The notes below the pieces were generated by a model that was not told the DNA's origin, made no database searches, and worked only from the letters and a program-made list of their open reading frames with translations. A program made the translations under genes and the position numbers. This document shows, in pieces, positions 53,229 through 62,097 of a stretch of DNA of 64,000 nt. How positions within the stretch are numbered: position 1 is the stretch's first letter; the number at the start of each line of letters is the position of its first letter. The DNA comes from CBDUEF01 sp018063485 (GTDB lineage: Bacteria > Pseudomonadota > Alphaproteobacteria > Rhodobacterales > Rhodobacteraceae): positions 1-64,000 of the forward strand of contig JBAOID010000001.1 of assembly GCA_037045435.1 (NCBI GenBank), given 5' to 3'.

Positions 53229-54232
53229 GCCTGCCACTGCCCGGGGCCGCGCTGCTCTCGGCGATGCGCAACGAAGGACCGGATGTGCTGGAATGGGTGG
53301 CCTATCACCGGCTGATCGGCTTTGGCCGGATCGTGGTTTACACCAACGATTGCGACGATGGGTCGGATGATCTGCTGGACGCTTTGGCGGGCCTGGGTTG
53401 GGTCGAGCACCACCGCCATTCCCCCGCGCCCGAGGTGGCCCCGCAGGACGCAGTGGCGGTTCTGGCGATGGATAACGCCACGGTGCGAGGGGCGAAGTGG
53501 CTGTTGTGGATCGACGCGGATGAATTCTTGAACCCCGCAGCCGGGGATTTGTCGGGTTTGATCGCGGCGATGGGGCAAGCGGATGCGGTGGCGCTGAATT
53601 GGCGGAATTTTGGCGACTCAGGGCATGATGTGGCGCCGGGTGATCTGGTGACGGTGGCGTTTACGCGCGCGGCCCCGTTGCAGCATCGCCAGTCGCGGAC
53701 GGTGAAAACCTTGCACCGAATGGACAGCCGTGTGCAAAGCCTGTTCATTCATCGGCCGGTGTGGCGGGCGGGAGCGGCGGTGAAAGTGCTGGCAGGATCG
53801 GGGCAAGCGCTTGATCATGCGTTTGTTTTTGGCCAGAAAGAGAATGATCGGCCCGAGGAGATGGTGCAGCGCAAGCAGCAATCCTATGCTTTGGGGCAGA
53901 TCAACCATTATGTGATCAAGGCGCTGGAGCGGGTGGCCTTCAAGCAAAAGTTGCGCGGCAATGGGCTGGCGGCGGGGGGGCGCTCGGCCCGGTTCGGCTT
54001 TGGCTATCTGCGGCGCTTCAACCATAATGATGAGACGGATGTGAGCATCCAGAGGCATGTGCCGGGGTTGCGGGCGATGATTGCAACGGCACTGGAGGCC
54101 CCGGCGGTGGCGCGGGCCTATGCGGAATGTGAGGCGCGCTTTGCGGCGATGCTGGGGGATTTGTCGGCAATCACCTCCGATTTGGCGGGGGACAGAACCG
54201 GGATGGCCCATGCCAAGGACGACGACGCCTAA
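53225..54232 (+). CDS. Glyco_tranf_2_4 glycosyltransferase
   Basis: A 335-residue cytosolic GT-A protein, clear paralogue of the N-terminal half of the 50464-52336 product: LLSAMRNEGPDVLEWVAYHRLIGF, IVVYTNDCDDGSDDLLDALAGLG and WLLWIDADEFLNP are aligned blocks. The C-terminal half keeps SRTVKTLHRMD and QINHYVIKALERVAFKQKLRG. This family (PF13704 type) is frequent in Rhodobacterales, and its products are uncharacterised. Last gene of the locus; its end overlaps convergent rnhA by 4 bp. Confidence 0.82.
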   Translation: MSLPLPGAALLSAMRNEGPDVLEWVAYHRLIGFGRIVVYTNDCDDGSDDLLDALAGLGWVEHHRHSPAPEVAPQDAVAVLAMDNATVRGAKWLLWIDADEFLNPAAGDLSGLIAAMGQADAVALNWRNFGDSGHDVAPGDLVTVAFTRAAPLQHRQSRTVKTLHRMDSRVQSLFIHRPVWRAGAAVKVLAGSGQALDHAFVFGQKENDRPEEMVQRKQQSYALGQINHYVIKALERVAFKQKLRGNGLAAGGRSARFGFGYLRRFNHNDETDVSIQRHVPGLRAMIATALEAPAVARAYAECEARFAAMLGDLSAITSDLAGDRTGMAHAKDDDA

Positions 54233-54681
54233 GGTTTGAACGGGGCCATTCCGGCGCGGGCGAGTTCATCGGCGCGCTCGTTTTCCGCATGCCCTGCGTG
54301 GCCCTTGATCCAGCGCCAGATCACCTTGTGCCGCGCCTGCGCCGCATCCAGTCTTTGCCACAGATCGACATTTTTCACCGGGTCTTTGCCCGCCGTGCGC
54401 CAGCCGTTGCGCTTCCAGCCGTGAATCCATTCGGTCACACCGTTTTTCACATAGGCAGAATCGGTCACGATGGTCAGTTCGGTGTCGCGCGTCAGAGCCT
54501 CAAGCGCCGAGATTGCCGCAAGCAATTCCATCCGGTTGTTGGTGGTATGCGCCTCGCCGCCCGACAGCGTGCGCTCTTTGATCACGGTACCATTCTCGCG
54601 CGCAAGCATCAAAACCCCCCAGCCGCCGGGGCCGGGATTGCCCGAACAGGCACCGTCAGTATAGGCGAAAAGATCGGGCAT
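54229..54681 (-). CDS. rnhA: ribonuclease HI
   Basis: Degrades RNA in RNA-DNA hybrids. The four catalytic acids are present: Asp9 (AYTDGACSGNPGPGGWG), Glu52 (NNRMELLA), Asp74 (IVTDSAYV) and Asp138 (ERADELA), with His128 in WIKGHAGHAENE. At 150 residues it is standard. It is the last gene of a minus-strand group with a periplasmic protein and ispH, and ends within the convergent glycosyltransferase gene. Confidence 0.96.
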   Translation of the reverse strand: MPDLFAYTDGACSGNPGPGGWGVLMLARENGTVIKERTLSGGEAHTTNNRMELLAAISALEALTRDTELTIVTDSAYVKNGVTEWIHGWKRNGWRTAGKDPVKNVDLWQRLDAAQARHKVIWRWIKGHAGHAENERADELARAGMAPFKP

Positions 54682-55178
54682 CAGGGCTGTTTAGCCCGTT
54701 TTTTCGCCTTTTCAACCAGGCCGGGCGGGGTGCTGGCTTGCAGGATTTTCAGCACCTCTTGCACCCGCGACACATCGGCTGCGCGCGGAAACGCGTAGAG
54801 AATAACCGGGGTTTCACCCAACATCAGCCGCCCACTGGTCGAGCCGCCACCGATGGGAATTTCATCATCACCTGCCTGTTGCGGCGGGTTATCAAGCAGG
54901 TCTTGGGCAAGAGGTTCGATCGCATCCTCCATCGCCTTTTGCGCCGCGGCCGAGAATTTCCTTTTCACCGTGGCGCAGCCGGGGCCTTCGGTCGCATAGC
55001 CCTTGCAATAGGTGGCCTGAACTGTGCCCCCGGTCAGCATTTCCACACGGTATTCCCAAGCATATTCCGGTGGAAGGCTGCCGCTGTTTTCGCTCCAGAC
55101 AGCGATGACCGCAGGGGTTTCGGCAATAGCTGCACCGCCGATAGTGGCCAGAAAAAGGGACAACGCCAATGTCTTCAT
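54681..55178 (-). CDS. uncharacterised periplasmic protein
   Basis: A 165-residue protein with a Sec signal (MKTLALSLFLATIGGAAIA). The mature part contains VWSENSGSLPPEYAWEYRVEMLTGGTVQATYCKGYATEGPGCATVKRKFS, with two cysteines that may form a disulfide, and a C-terminal helix ending KAKKRAKQP. I prefer the ATG at 55178, which has GAGG 7 nt upstream, over an in-frame TTG two codons earlier. Family not recognised. One-base overlap with rnhA and close spacing to ispH indicate a shared transcript. Confidence 0.75.
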   Translation of the reverse strand: MKTLALSLFLATIGGAAIAETPAVIAVWSENSGSLPPEYAWEYRVEMLTGGTVQATYCKGYATEGPGCATVKRKFSAAAQKAMEDAIEPLAQDLLDNPPQQAGDDEIPIGGGSTSGRLMLGETPVILYAFPRAADVSRVQEVLKILQASTPPGLVEKAKKRAKQP

Positions 55179-55180
55179 CT

Positions 55181-56134
55181 TCAAACCTCGATGTTCGTCC
55201 GCAAAATGCGCGGCACTTTGAATTCGATATTTTCCTGCGCCGTTTCAACCACTTCTACCCGCGTGTCATAGCGGGCGCGAAAGGCCTCGATGACCTCATT
55301 CACCAGCACTTCGGGCGCTGATGCCCCTGCCGTTACGCCAACGGCGCGGATACCCTCCAGCGCGCGCCAGTCGATATCGGCGGCGCGTTGCACCAGTTGG
55401 GCATAGGCACAGCCCGCCGATTGCCCCACCTCGACCAGACGGCGCGAATTCGACGAATTCGGCGCACCGATCACCAGCAGCGCATCAATCTTGCCCGCAA
55501 TTGCCTTGACTGCCGCCTGCCGGTTGGTGGTGGCATAGCAGATGTCTTCCTTGTGCGGGCCGACGATCCCCGCAAACCGCGCCTGCAAGGCGGCAACAAT
55601 TGCGGCAGTATCATCCACCGATAGCGTGGTCTGGGTGATATAGGCGAGCTTGCCCGCATCGCGCACCACCAGCCCGGCGACATCTTCGACGGTTTCAACC
55701 AGCAGCACCTCGCCTTCGGGCAATTGTCCCATGGTGCCAATGGTTTCCGGGTGGCCCGCATGGCCGATCATCACCATTTGCAGACCGGTCTCATAATGCC
55801 TTTGCGCCTCATTATGCACTTTGGTCACCAGCGGGCAGGTCGCATCCACCGCGATCATCGCCCGCGCCTCTGCTGCCGCTGGCACCGATTTGGGCACACC
55901 ATGGGCGGAAAAGATTACCGGGCGATCAACCGGACATTCATCAAGTTCCTCAACGAAAACCGCGCCCTTGGCCCGCAGCGCATCAACGACAAATTTGTTG
56001 TGCACGATCTCGTGGCGCACATAAACTGGCGCACCCCATTTCTCGATGGCCAGTTCGACGATCTTGATCGCCCGGTCAACGCCCGCGCAAAAGCCGCGCG
56101 GGGCAGCAAGGTAAAGGGTTAGCGGCTGCATCAT
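55181..56134 (-). CDS. ispH: 4-hydroxy-3-methylbut-2-enyl diphosphate reductase
   Basis: Final enzyme of the MEP isoprenoid pathway, a [4Fe-4S] protein. The three cluster cysteines are in APRGFCAGV (Cys16), VDATCPLVTKVH and KEDICYATTNRQ. The substrate-binding VRHEIVHNKFVVD, IGHAGHPET and APNSSNSRRL are intact. About 317 residues. The start could also be the ATG at 56149; I use the MMQPLTLYLAAPRG start as nearest to the conserved N-terminus. Preceded by the yqaA-like gene on the same strand. Confidence 0.95.
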   Translation of the reverse strand: MMQPLTLYLAAPRGFCAGVDRAIKIVELAIEKWGAPVYVRHEIVHNKFVVDALRAKGAVFVEELDECPVDRPVIFSAHGVPKSVPAAAEARAMIAVDATCPLVTKVHNEAQRHYETGLQMVMIGHAGHPETIGTMGQLPEGEVLLVETVEDVAGLVVRDAGKLAYITQTTLSVDDTAAIVAALQARFAGIVGPHKEDICYATTNRQAAVKAIAGKIDALLVIGAPNSSNSRRLVEVGQSAGCAYAQLVQRAADIDWRALEGIRAVGVTAGASAPEVLVNEVIEAFRARYDTRVEVVETAQENIEFKVPRILRTNIEV

Positions 56135-56164
56135 CACTCTATCGTCCATAGGCAGGTCGGGCGC

Positions 56165-56614
56165 TCAGGTCCAGCCCCAAGCCACGGCTTCGGTCAATCC
56201 GGCCAACACGATATAGCGGCTGGTTTTCGAAATCGCCACCAAAAGCGCGAAGAGCCACAACCTTGTGCGCAAGACACCGGCCATGACGCAAAGCAGATCC
56301 CCGCCGGGGGCCCAAGACAACAACAACACCCAGACGCCCCAGCGCTGAAACCACGTCTCGGCGCGGCCGCGTTGGGCGGGAGTGATGGCAAAGCGGCCCT
56401 TTGAGAGCCCGCCAATTCCGCGTCCAAGAGCGTAATTCACAAACGCACCCAAAGTGTTACCCAGCGATGCCACAGCAATTACCAGCCAAACCGGAAAACC
56501 GCCCCCCGCCAGCACGGCGACAAAAAGGATTTCCGATTGAAACGGTAGCGGTGTGGCGGCGATGAAAGCCGCCAGAAACAGGCCAAACAGCCCGGCCCCG
56601 GCCAGAAAGCTCAT
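56165..56614 (-). CDS. YqaA-family inner-membrane protein
   Basis: A 149-residue membrane protein of the YqaA/DedA-like group with about four hydrophobic helices. Family features are FIAATPLPFQSEILFVAVLAGGG, VASLGNTLGAFVNYALGRGI, and FQRWGVWVLLLSWAPGGDLLCVMAGVLR. The SWAPGGD segment corresponds to the conserved motif of SNARE-associated-like domains involved in lipid handling. The start at 56614 matches other members; upstream in-frame codons overlap the terminator. Function in this family is poorly defined. Confidence 0.85.
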   Translation of the reverse strand: MSFLAGAGLFGLFLAAFIAATPLPFQSEILFVAVLAGGGFPVWLVIAVASLGNTLGAFVNYALGRGIGGLSKGRFAITPAQRGRAETWFQRWGVWVLLLSWAPGGDLLCVMAGVLRTRLWLFALLVAISKTSRYIVLAGLTEAVAWGWT

Positions 56615-56624
56615 CTTGGTCGAT

Positions 56625-56661
56625 AGAAAAGGGCCGGAACGTCCCCTCGCTCCGGCCCTTT
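56625..56661 (-). terminator. rho-independent terminator of the NYN-domain gene
   Basis: Perfect 11-bp stem AAAGGGCCGGA (56628-56638) / TCCGGCCCTTT (56651-56661) with a 12-nt loop. On the minus strand the stem is followed by TTTTCT. Located 18 nt after the NYN-domain stop and before the yqaA-like start. Confidence 0.75.
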
Positions 56662-56678
56662 CTCTTGTGGTGGCAAAG

Positions 56679-57254
56679 TCACTTTGACACGACCGCCACT
56701 TCTTCCAGATCATAGGGGCGTGGCTCGCGCGGTGGGCGGCCAATCACGTCGCGCAATTCGTCCAATTCGATGAAATTATCCGCCTGACGGCGCAATTCAT
56801 CGGCAATCATTGGCGGTTGGCTGCGTATGGTTGAGACCACCGAAACCCGCACACCCGAGCGTTGCAGGCTTTCCACCAAGGGCCGGAAATCGCCATCGCC
56901 CGAGAACAGCACGATATGATCAACGCGCGGCGCCAGTTCCATGGCATCGACGGTCAGTTCGATATCCATATTGCCTTTGACTTTGCGACGGCCCTGGCTG
57001 TCGGTATATTCCTTGGCCGGTTTGGTAACCATGGAAAAGCCGTTGTAATTCAGCCAATCAACCAGAGGGCGGATCGGCGAGTATTCGTCATTTTCCAGCA
57101 AGGCGGTATAGTAAAATGCCCGAAGCAGTTTGCCCCGGCGCATGAACTCTTGACGCAGCAGCTTGTAGTCGATGTCAAATCCCAGCGCCTTGGCGGCCGC
57201 ATAAAGATTTGATCCATCAATGAACAGCGCAAGCCGTTCGTCCTTGTAAAACAT
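56679..57254 (-). CDS. NYN-domain (LabA/DUF88-like) protein
   Basis: A 191-residue PIN-like nuclease-fold protein. Conserved acids appear in RLALFIDGSNLYAAAKALG, VKGNMDIELTVDAMELAP and VLFSGDGDFRPLVESLQ, the set expected to bind Mg in NYN domains, so RNase activity is plausible. The LabA subgroup is widespread and poorly characterised. It is a monocistronic unit divergent from folK across 142 bp, with its own terminator. Confidence 0.9.
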   Translation of the reverse strand: MFYKDERLALFIDGSNLYAAAKALGFDIDYKLLRQEFMRRGKLLRAFYYTALLENDEYSPIRPLVDWLNYNGFSMVTKPAKEYTDSQGRRKVKGNMDIELTVDAMELAPRVDHIVLFSGDGDFRPLVESLQRSGVRVSVVSTIRSQPPMIADELRRQADNFIELDELRDVIGRPPREPRPYDLEEVAVVSK

Positions 57255-57396
57255 CGTTTTCCCCTTCGAAATAGAATGTTCTCAATCGACCTTCCGTGAA
57301 TGATCGGCATAATGCAGGTAAATCGAACAAGAACCTAGCTGACTAACCGGCTCCCCAAGCGCCCTGCAAGTCAACAATAAAAACAAGGTAGCACTG

Positions 57397-57981
57397 GTGA
57401 TTTCAAGAGGAAAGCAGGCGTTGATTGCCTTTGGAGCAAATCTTCCTATTGGTGAAATGCCGCCAGAGAGAACCATTCTCGAATCATTGTCTGCACTTGC
57501 AGCGAGCGGAGCCACGGTTGAACGGTTCAGCGGGCTTTATCGTACGCCCTGCTTTCCAGTGGGCGCGGGGCCGGATTATGTGAATGCGGCTGCTGTGGTG
57601 ACCTTGCGTAATCATGACGACCCCGAAGCGCTGCTGGCACTTTTGCACCGGATAGAGGCACAGTTTTCGCGCAAGCGTGGCTTGCGTTGGGCAGGACGTA
57701 CGCTGGATATCGACTTGATCGCATGGGATGATTCGGTGCTGCCTGATGCCCGAGTGCAATCCGAGTGGCGAAATCTGCCACCCGAGCAACAGCTTCTTAA
57801 AACGCCCGAGCAGTTGATCTTGCCGCATCCCCGCCTGCAAGACCGCGCGTTTGTGCTGGTACCTTTGGCTCAGGTGGCCCCTGACTGGTGTCACCCTTTG
57901 CTGAACAAGACGGTTTCGCAGCTTTTGGCTGATTTGCCGCCTGCTGCGATTGCCGGGGTGGAACCTTTGGATGCGCGATAG
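57397..57981 (+). CDS. folK: 6-hydroxymethyl-7,8-dihydropterin pyrophosphokinase (HPPK)
   Basis: Transfers pyrophosphate from ATP to the pterin in folate synthesis. Signatures: ALIAFGANLPIGE, the Mg-binding RWAGRTLDIDLIAWDD, and LILPHPRLQDRAFVLVPLAQVAP. At 194 residues it is slightly longer than the E. coli enzyme, typical of alphaproteobacteria. No folP or folB is adjacent. It precedes rpoZ by 88 bp, an arrangement common in this order. Confidence 0.94.
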   Translation: MISRGKQALIAFGANLPIGEMPPERTILESLSALAASGATVERFSGLYRTPCFPVGAGPDYVNAAAVVTLRNHDDPEALLALLHRIEAQFSRKRGLRWAGRTLDIDLIAWDDSVLPDARVQSEWRNLPPEQQLLKTPEQLILPHPRLQDRAFVLVPLAQVAPDWCHPLLNKTVSQLLADLPPAAIAGVEPLDAR

Positions 57982-58069
57982 GTGTTCATGTTTTGATTAT
58001 GCGCTTGTCAAGCCCGACAATGGCGCTTAAAGAACACATTCCATCCCCCTCCCTCGATTGGAGTATACC

Positions 58070-58423
58070 ATGGCCCGCGTGACGGTTGAAGATTGCGTTG
58101 ATAAAGTCCCGAACCGGTTCGAACTGGTGATGCTTGCCGCCCATCGCGCGCGCGAGATTCAGGCGGGTGCCGCGCCAACGGTCGACCGGGACAATGACAA
58201 GAATCCCGTCGTTGCCCTGCGCGAAATTGCCGACGAAACTCAATCGGCAGCCGCGCTGCGTGAGCGGATGATCGAAAGCCACCAGACCCAGATCGAGGTG
58301 GACGAGCCGGAAGACGATCAGATGGCGTTGTTGATGTCGGGTGAGGTTGATCGCCCGATGCAGGACGATATGTCGGAAGAAAAGCTGTTGCGTGCCCTGA
58401 TGGAAGCGCAAGGCGATATGTGA
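58070..58423 (+). CDS. rpoZ: RNA polymerase omega subunit
   Basis: Small polymerase subunit aiding beta' assembly and ppGpp response. The conserved N-terminal MARVTVEDCVDKVPNRFELVMLAAHRAREIQAGAAPTV and NPVVALREIADE are followed by an acidic alphaproteobacterial C-terminal extension (VDEPEDDQMALLMSG). 117 residues. It directly precedes rel, so omega and the ppGpp synthetase are co-expressed. Confidence 0.96.
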   Translation: MARVTVEDCVDKVPNRFELVMLAAHRAREIQAGAAPTVDRDNDKNPVVALREIADETQSAAALRERMIESHQTQIEVDEPEDDQMALLMSGEVDRPMQDDMSEEKLLRALMEAQGDM

Positions 58424-58453
58424 ACCTTTTGGGGCGAGAAGGGCCGGGCGTGA

Positions 58454-60610
58454 ATGATTGACGTCGAAGACCTGATCGCCCTTGTTCGCAACTATAATCC
58501 ACGTTGCAATGCTGATCTGATCGCCAAGGCCTACGCCTATGGCATGAAGATGCACGAAGGCCAGACCCGCAAATCCGGCGAGCCGTACTTTACCCACCCG
58601 GTCGCCGTTGCCGCCATTCTGACCGAGCAATTGCTCGATGATGCGACCATCATCACGGCACTTTTGCATGACACCATCGAAGACACCAAATCGACCTATT
58701 CTGAAGTGGCCGAACTGTTCGGCCCGGAAATCGCCGAATTGGTCGATGGCGTCACCAAACTGACCAATCTGCAACTGTCCAACACCGGCAGCCAGCAGGC
58801 CGAGAATTTCCGCAAGCTGTTCATGGCGATGTCGAAGGATCTGCGGGTGATTCTGGTCAAACTGGCTGACCGTTTGCACAATATGCGCACCATCAAATCA
58901 ATGTCGCAGGACGGGCAGGCCCGCAAGGCGCGTGAGACGATGGAGATTTTTGCGCCCCTTGCTGGCCGCATGGGTATGCAATGGATGCGCGAAGAGCTGG
59001 AGGATCTGGCGTTTCGCGTGCTGAACCCCGAGGCCCGCAATTCGATCATTCGCCGCTTTCTTACCTTGCAGCGCGAGGCGGGGGATGTGGTCCACAAGAT
59101 CACGGCCGATATCCTGACCGAGTTGGACAAGGTGCAGATTGAGGCTTCGGTTTACGGGCGCGCGAAAAAGCCGTTCTCGATCTGGCGCAAGATGCAGGAG
59201 AAGGATCTCGCGTTTTCGCGGCTGTCCGACATCTACGGCTTTCGCGTGATCTGCGGCTCGGTCGCTGATTGCTACCGTATTCTGGGCGTCATCCACCAAC
59301 GCTGGCGCGCAGTACCGGGCCGGTTCAAGGATTACATCAGCCAGCCGAAAACCAACGGCTATCGTTCCATTCACACAACTGTGTCGGGCCGTGACGGCAA
59401 GCGGGTCGAGGTGCAGATCCGCACCCGCGAAATGCACGAGGTGGCCGAGGCCGGGGTGGCAGCACATTGGTCCTATCGCCAAGGTGTGCGTGGCAAGAAC
59501 CCCTATTCTGTCGATCCCGGCAAATGGATTGCCGCAATGAGAGAGCGGCTGGACGAGGATGACCACGACGATTTTCTCGAAAACGTCAAACTGGAAATGT
59601 ATTCCGATCAGGTGTTTTGCTTTACGCCCAAGGGCGATGTGATCCAGCTTCCACGCGGCGCAACGCCGCTCGATTATGCCTACTCAATCCACACTCGTAT
59701 CGGCAACTCCTGCGTTTCGGCCAAGGTTGACGGCATCCGCGTGCCGCTGTGGACCCGTCTGAAAAACGGCCAATCGGTTGAGATTATCACCGCCGAGGGA
59801 CAGCGTCCGCAATCTAGCTGGATCGACATTGTAACCACGGGCCGCGCCAAGGCCGCCATCCGTCGATCCCTGCGTGAGGAGGATCGGGGCCGTTTCGTGC
59901 GGCTGGGGCATGAATTGGCTCGCGCCGCATTTGAAAATTCCGGCAAAAAGGCCACCGACAAGGCGCTGCGGACTGCGGCAAAGATGCTGGGGCTTGCGGA
60001 CGAGTCCGAACTTCTGGCCCGGCTTGGCTCTGCCGAACTGACCGCCCGCAAGGTGGTGGAAACGCTGTATCCCGAGCTTGGCACCAGCCCCGAGAATGAG
60101 GTTGACAGCGCCCGCCCGGTGTTTGGCCTGACCGCCGATCAGAGTTTCCGCCGCGCAACCTGCTGTCAGCCGCTGCCGGGTGAACGCATCGTCGGCATCA
60201 CCTATCGCGGCCAAGGCGTCATCATCCACACCATTGATTGTCCGGCTTTGGTGGAATTTGATGAACAGCCAAACCGCTGGATTGATCTGCATTGGCACAC
60301 CGGTCGTCACGCCTCGGTGAACACCGTCAGCCTTGAGGTCACGATTTCCAATGATGCAGGTGTCTTAGGGCGCATCTGCACCTTGATTGGCGAGCAAAAG
60401 GCCAATATCTCGGATCTGCGATTCACCGAACGCAAACCGGATTTCTATCGCCTCATTATTGACGTAGACCTGCGGGATGTTGAACATCTCCATATGGTTA
60501 TGACAGCACTTGAGGCTGAAACCGATGTCGCGCAAGTATCGCGGCACCGCGATTTGACAAAGAAGCCCCAGGGCAGAGTGCAGGAAGGAACCGGATCAGG
60601 TGGTATTTAA
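58454..60610 (+). CDS. rel: bifunctional (p)ppGpp synthetase/hydrolase (Rel/Spo homologue)
   Basis: Makes and degrades the stringent-response alarmone. Domain order: HD hydrolase (His72-Asp73 in LLHDTIEDT), synthetase around 210-340 (FKDYISQPKTNGYRSIHTTV), TGS from about 388 (VFCFTPKGDVIQLPRGATPLDYAYSIH), a Cys-containing conserved region (FRRATCCQPLPGERIVGI) and a C-terminal ACT domain (LEVTISNDAGVLGRICTLIGEQKANISDLRF). 718 residues, the norm for the single alphaproteobacterial Rsh. The intact HD and synthetase motifs argue for both activities. Overlaps the following gene. Confidence 0.96.
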   Translation: MIDVEDLIALVRNYNPRCNADLIAKAYAYGMKMHEGQTRKSGEPYFTHPVAVAAILTEQLLDDATIITALLHDTIEDTKSTYSEVAELFGPEIAELVDGVTKLTNLQLSNTGSQQAENFRKLFMAMSKDLRVILVKLADRLHNMRTIKSMSQDGQARKARETMEIFAPLAGRMGMQWMREELEDLAFRVLNPEARNSIIRRFLTLQREAGDVVHKITADILTELDKVQIEASVYGRAKKPFSIWRKMQEKDLAFSRLSDIYGFRVICGSVADCYRILGVIHQRWRAVPGRFKDYISQPKTNGYRSIHTTVSGRDGKRVEVQIRTREMHEVAEAGVAAHWSYRQGVRGKNPYSVDPGKWIAAMRERLDEDDHDDFLENVKLEMYSDQVFCFTPKGDVIQLPRGATPLDYAYSIHTRIGNSCVSAKVDGIRVPLWTRLKNGQSVEIITAEGQRPQSSWIDIVTTGRAKAAIRRSLREEDRGRFVRLGHELARAAFENSGKKATDKALRTAAKMLGLADESELLARLGSAELTARKVVETLYPELGTSPENEVDSARPVFGLTADQSFRRATCCQPLPGERIVGITYRGQGVIIHTIDCPALVEFDEQPNRWIDLHWHTGRHASVNTVSLEVTISNDAGVLGRICTLIGEQKANISDLRFTERKPDFYRLIIDVDLRDVEHLHMVMTALEAETDVAQVSRHRDLTKKPQGRVQEGTGSGGI

Positions 60611-61316
60611 ACGTCGGGAGCCATTGGGATGGATCGCGTGGCTGCGCGAAATGGTCTACCCGACGGGTGGCTTCAAACGTGCAACCCGCTACGTGATCCA
60701 CCGCATGAGCCGCTTGCCGGATGAGCCGCACCGCATTGCGCGCGGTATCTTTGCGGGATCCTTGATCGGATTTCTGCCGCTGCCGGGCTTGCAATTCGTG
60801 GCGGCTTGGGGGGCTGCGCGGCTTATGCGGGGCAATGTGTTGGCGGCGCTGCTCGGCACTTTCAACACCAATCCAATAACCACACCGTTCTTTGCGGTGT
60901 TTGCCATGACGCTGGGCCATTGGCTTTTGGGGGTCGAGGCACCACTGACTGCCGAGGGCATCGCCAGCGCTTTCGGCCATGCCGGGGCCGATCTTTGGCG
61001 CAATTTTCTGGCGATTTTCACGACGGACACCATGCATTGGGGCGGCCTGATCCGATTCTGGCATGATATCTATGTGCCCTATTTCATCGGCGCGCTATTG
61101 CCCGGCATCATTCTGTCGCTGATCGCCTATTACATCACTATTCCCATCGTGCAGGCCTATCAAAAGGCCCGCCACGCCAAGGCCGATGATCGGCGTGAGA
61201 AGCGGCGCAAGCTGCGGGCCACTCTGGCCGATGCGGCGGCGCGGCTGAAAGCCAAGACGCAGCGCGAGGGCGGCTCGAACGGTTCGGGCAATGACACCAC
61301 CCACGGCGCACAATAG
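60600..61316 (+). CDS. DUF2062 membrane protein
   Basis: A 238-residue inner-membrane protein. The DUF2062 core is IARGIFAGSLIGFLPLPGLQFVAAWGAARLMRGNVLAALLGTFNTNPITTPFFAVFAMTLG, with a further helix near LLPGIILSLIAYYITIPIV and a basic C-terminal tail (KARHAKADDRREKRRK). The start is a GTG overlapping rel by 11 bp. Its position between rel and pdxJ is conserved in Rhodobacterales; function unknown. Confidence 0.88.
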   Translation: MVFKRREPLGWIAWLREMVYPTGGFKRATRYVIHRMSRLPDEPHRIARGIFAGSLIGFLPLPGLQFVAAWGAARLMRGNVLAALLGTFNTNPITTPFFAVFAMTLGHWLLGVEAPLTAEGIASAFGHAGADLWRNFLAIFTTDTMHWGGLIRFWHDIYVPYFIGALLPGIILSLIAYYITIPIVQAYQKARHAKADDRREKRRKLRATLADAAARLKAKTQREGGSNGSGNDTTHGAQ

Positions 61317-61325
61317 GGGGCAAAT

Positions 61326-62078
61326 ATGGCTGAACGGCAAAGACTTGGCGTGAACATCGATCATGTGGCCACCGTGCGCAACGCCCGCGGCTCGGCCTGG
61401 CCCGATCCGTTGCGCGCGGCCCTTTTGGCCGAAGCGGCGGGGGCTGATGGCATCACCGCGCATCTGCGCGAAGACCGCCGCCATATCCGCGACGCCGATA
61501 TGGGCGCGTTGATGGCGGGCATCGGCATTCCGCTGAATTTCGAATGCGCAGCGACCGATGAGATGGCCGCAATCATTCTACGCCTGAAACCTCATGCGGT
61601 TTGCCTCGTGCCGGAAAACCGCGCCGAACGCACCACCGAAGGCGGTCTGGACGTAGCAGGGGATGAAGGCCGCCTTGCCGCCTTTATCGCCCCCCTGCGC
61701 GATGCCGGCTGCCGGGTGTCGATGTTTATCGGCCATGACCCTGCGCAGATCGAGGCCTCGGCTCGCATCGGTGCCGCCGTGGTGGAACTGCACACCGGCC
61801 ATTATTCCGATTTGCACGCCGAAGGACGGATGGTCGAGGCCGCTGCCGAACTTGCTGCCCTGCGCCACGGCGCAACCTTGGCCCATTCTTTGGGGCTTGA
61901 AGTTCACGCGGGCCACGGGTTGACCTATGAAAACGTCGCGCCCATCGCTGCGATTGCCGAAGTGCGCGAGTTGAACATCGGCCATTTCCTGATTGGCGAG
62001 GCGATCTTTGTCGGCTTGGAAAACGCCATTGATGAAATGCGCCGCCGGATGGATGAGGCGCGCGAGGGACTGGCGTGA
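61326..62078 (+). CDS. pdxJ: pyridoxine 5'-phosphate synthase
   Basis: Ring-closing enzyme of de novo vitamin B6 synthesis. Motifs: RLGVNIDHVATVRNARG, GITAHLREDRRHI, CLVPENRAERTTEGGLDV, VELHTGHYSD and VHAGHGLTYENV, covering the phosphate and catalytic sites. 250 residues, TIM barrel of usual length. Part of the rel-DUF2062-pdxJ-acpS-lepB-rnc run. Confidence 0.96.
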   Translation: MAERQRLGVNIDHVATVRNARGSAWPDPLRAALLAEAAGADGITAHLREDRRHIRDADMGALMAGIGIPLNFECAATDEMAAIILRLKPHAVCLVPENRAERTTEGGLDVAGDEGRLAAFIAPLRDAGCRVSMFIGHDPAQIEASARIGAAVVELHTGHYSDLHAEGRMVEAAAELAALRHGATLAHSLGLEVHAGHGLTYENVAPIAAIAEVRELNIGHFLIGEAIFVGLENAIDEMRRRMDEAREGLA

Positions 62079-62097
62079 TCGCAGGGCGGCACTTGGC

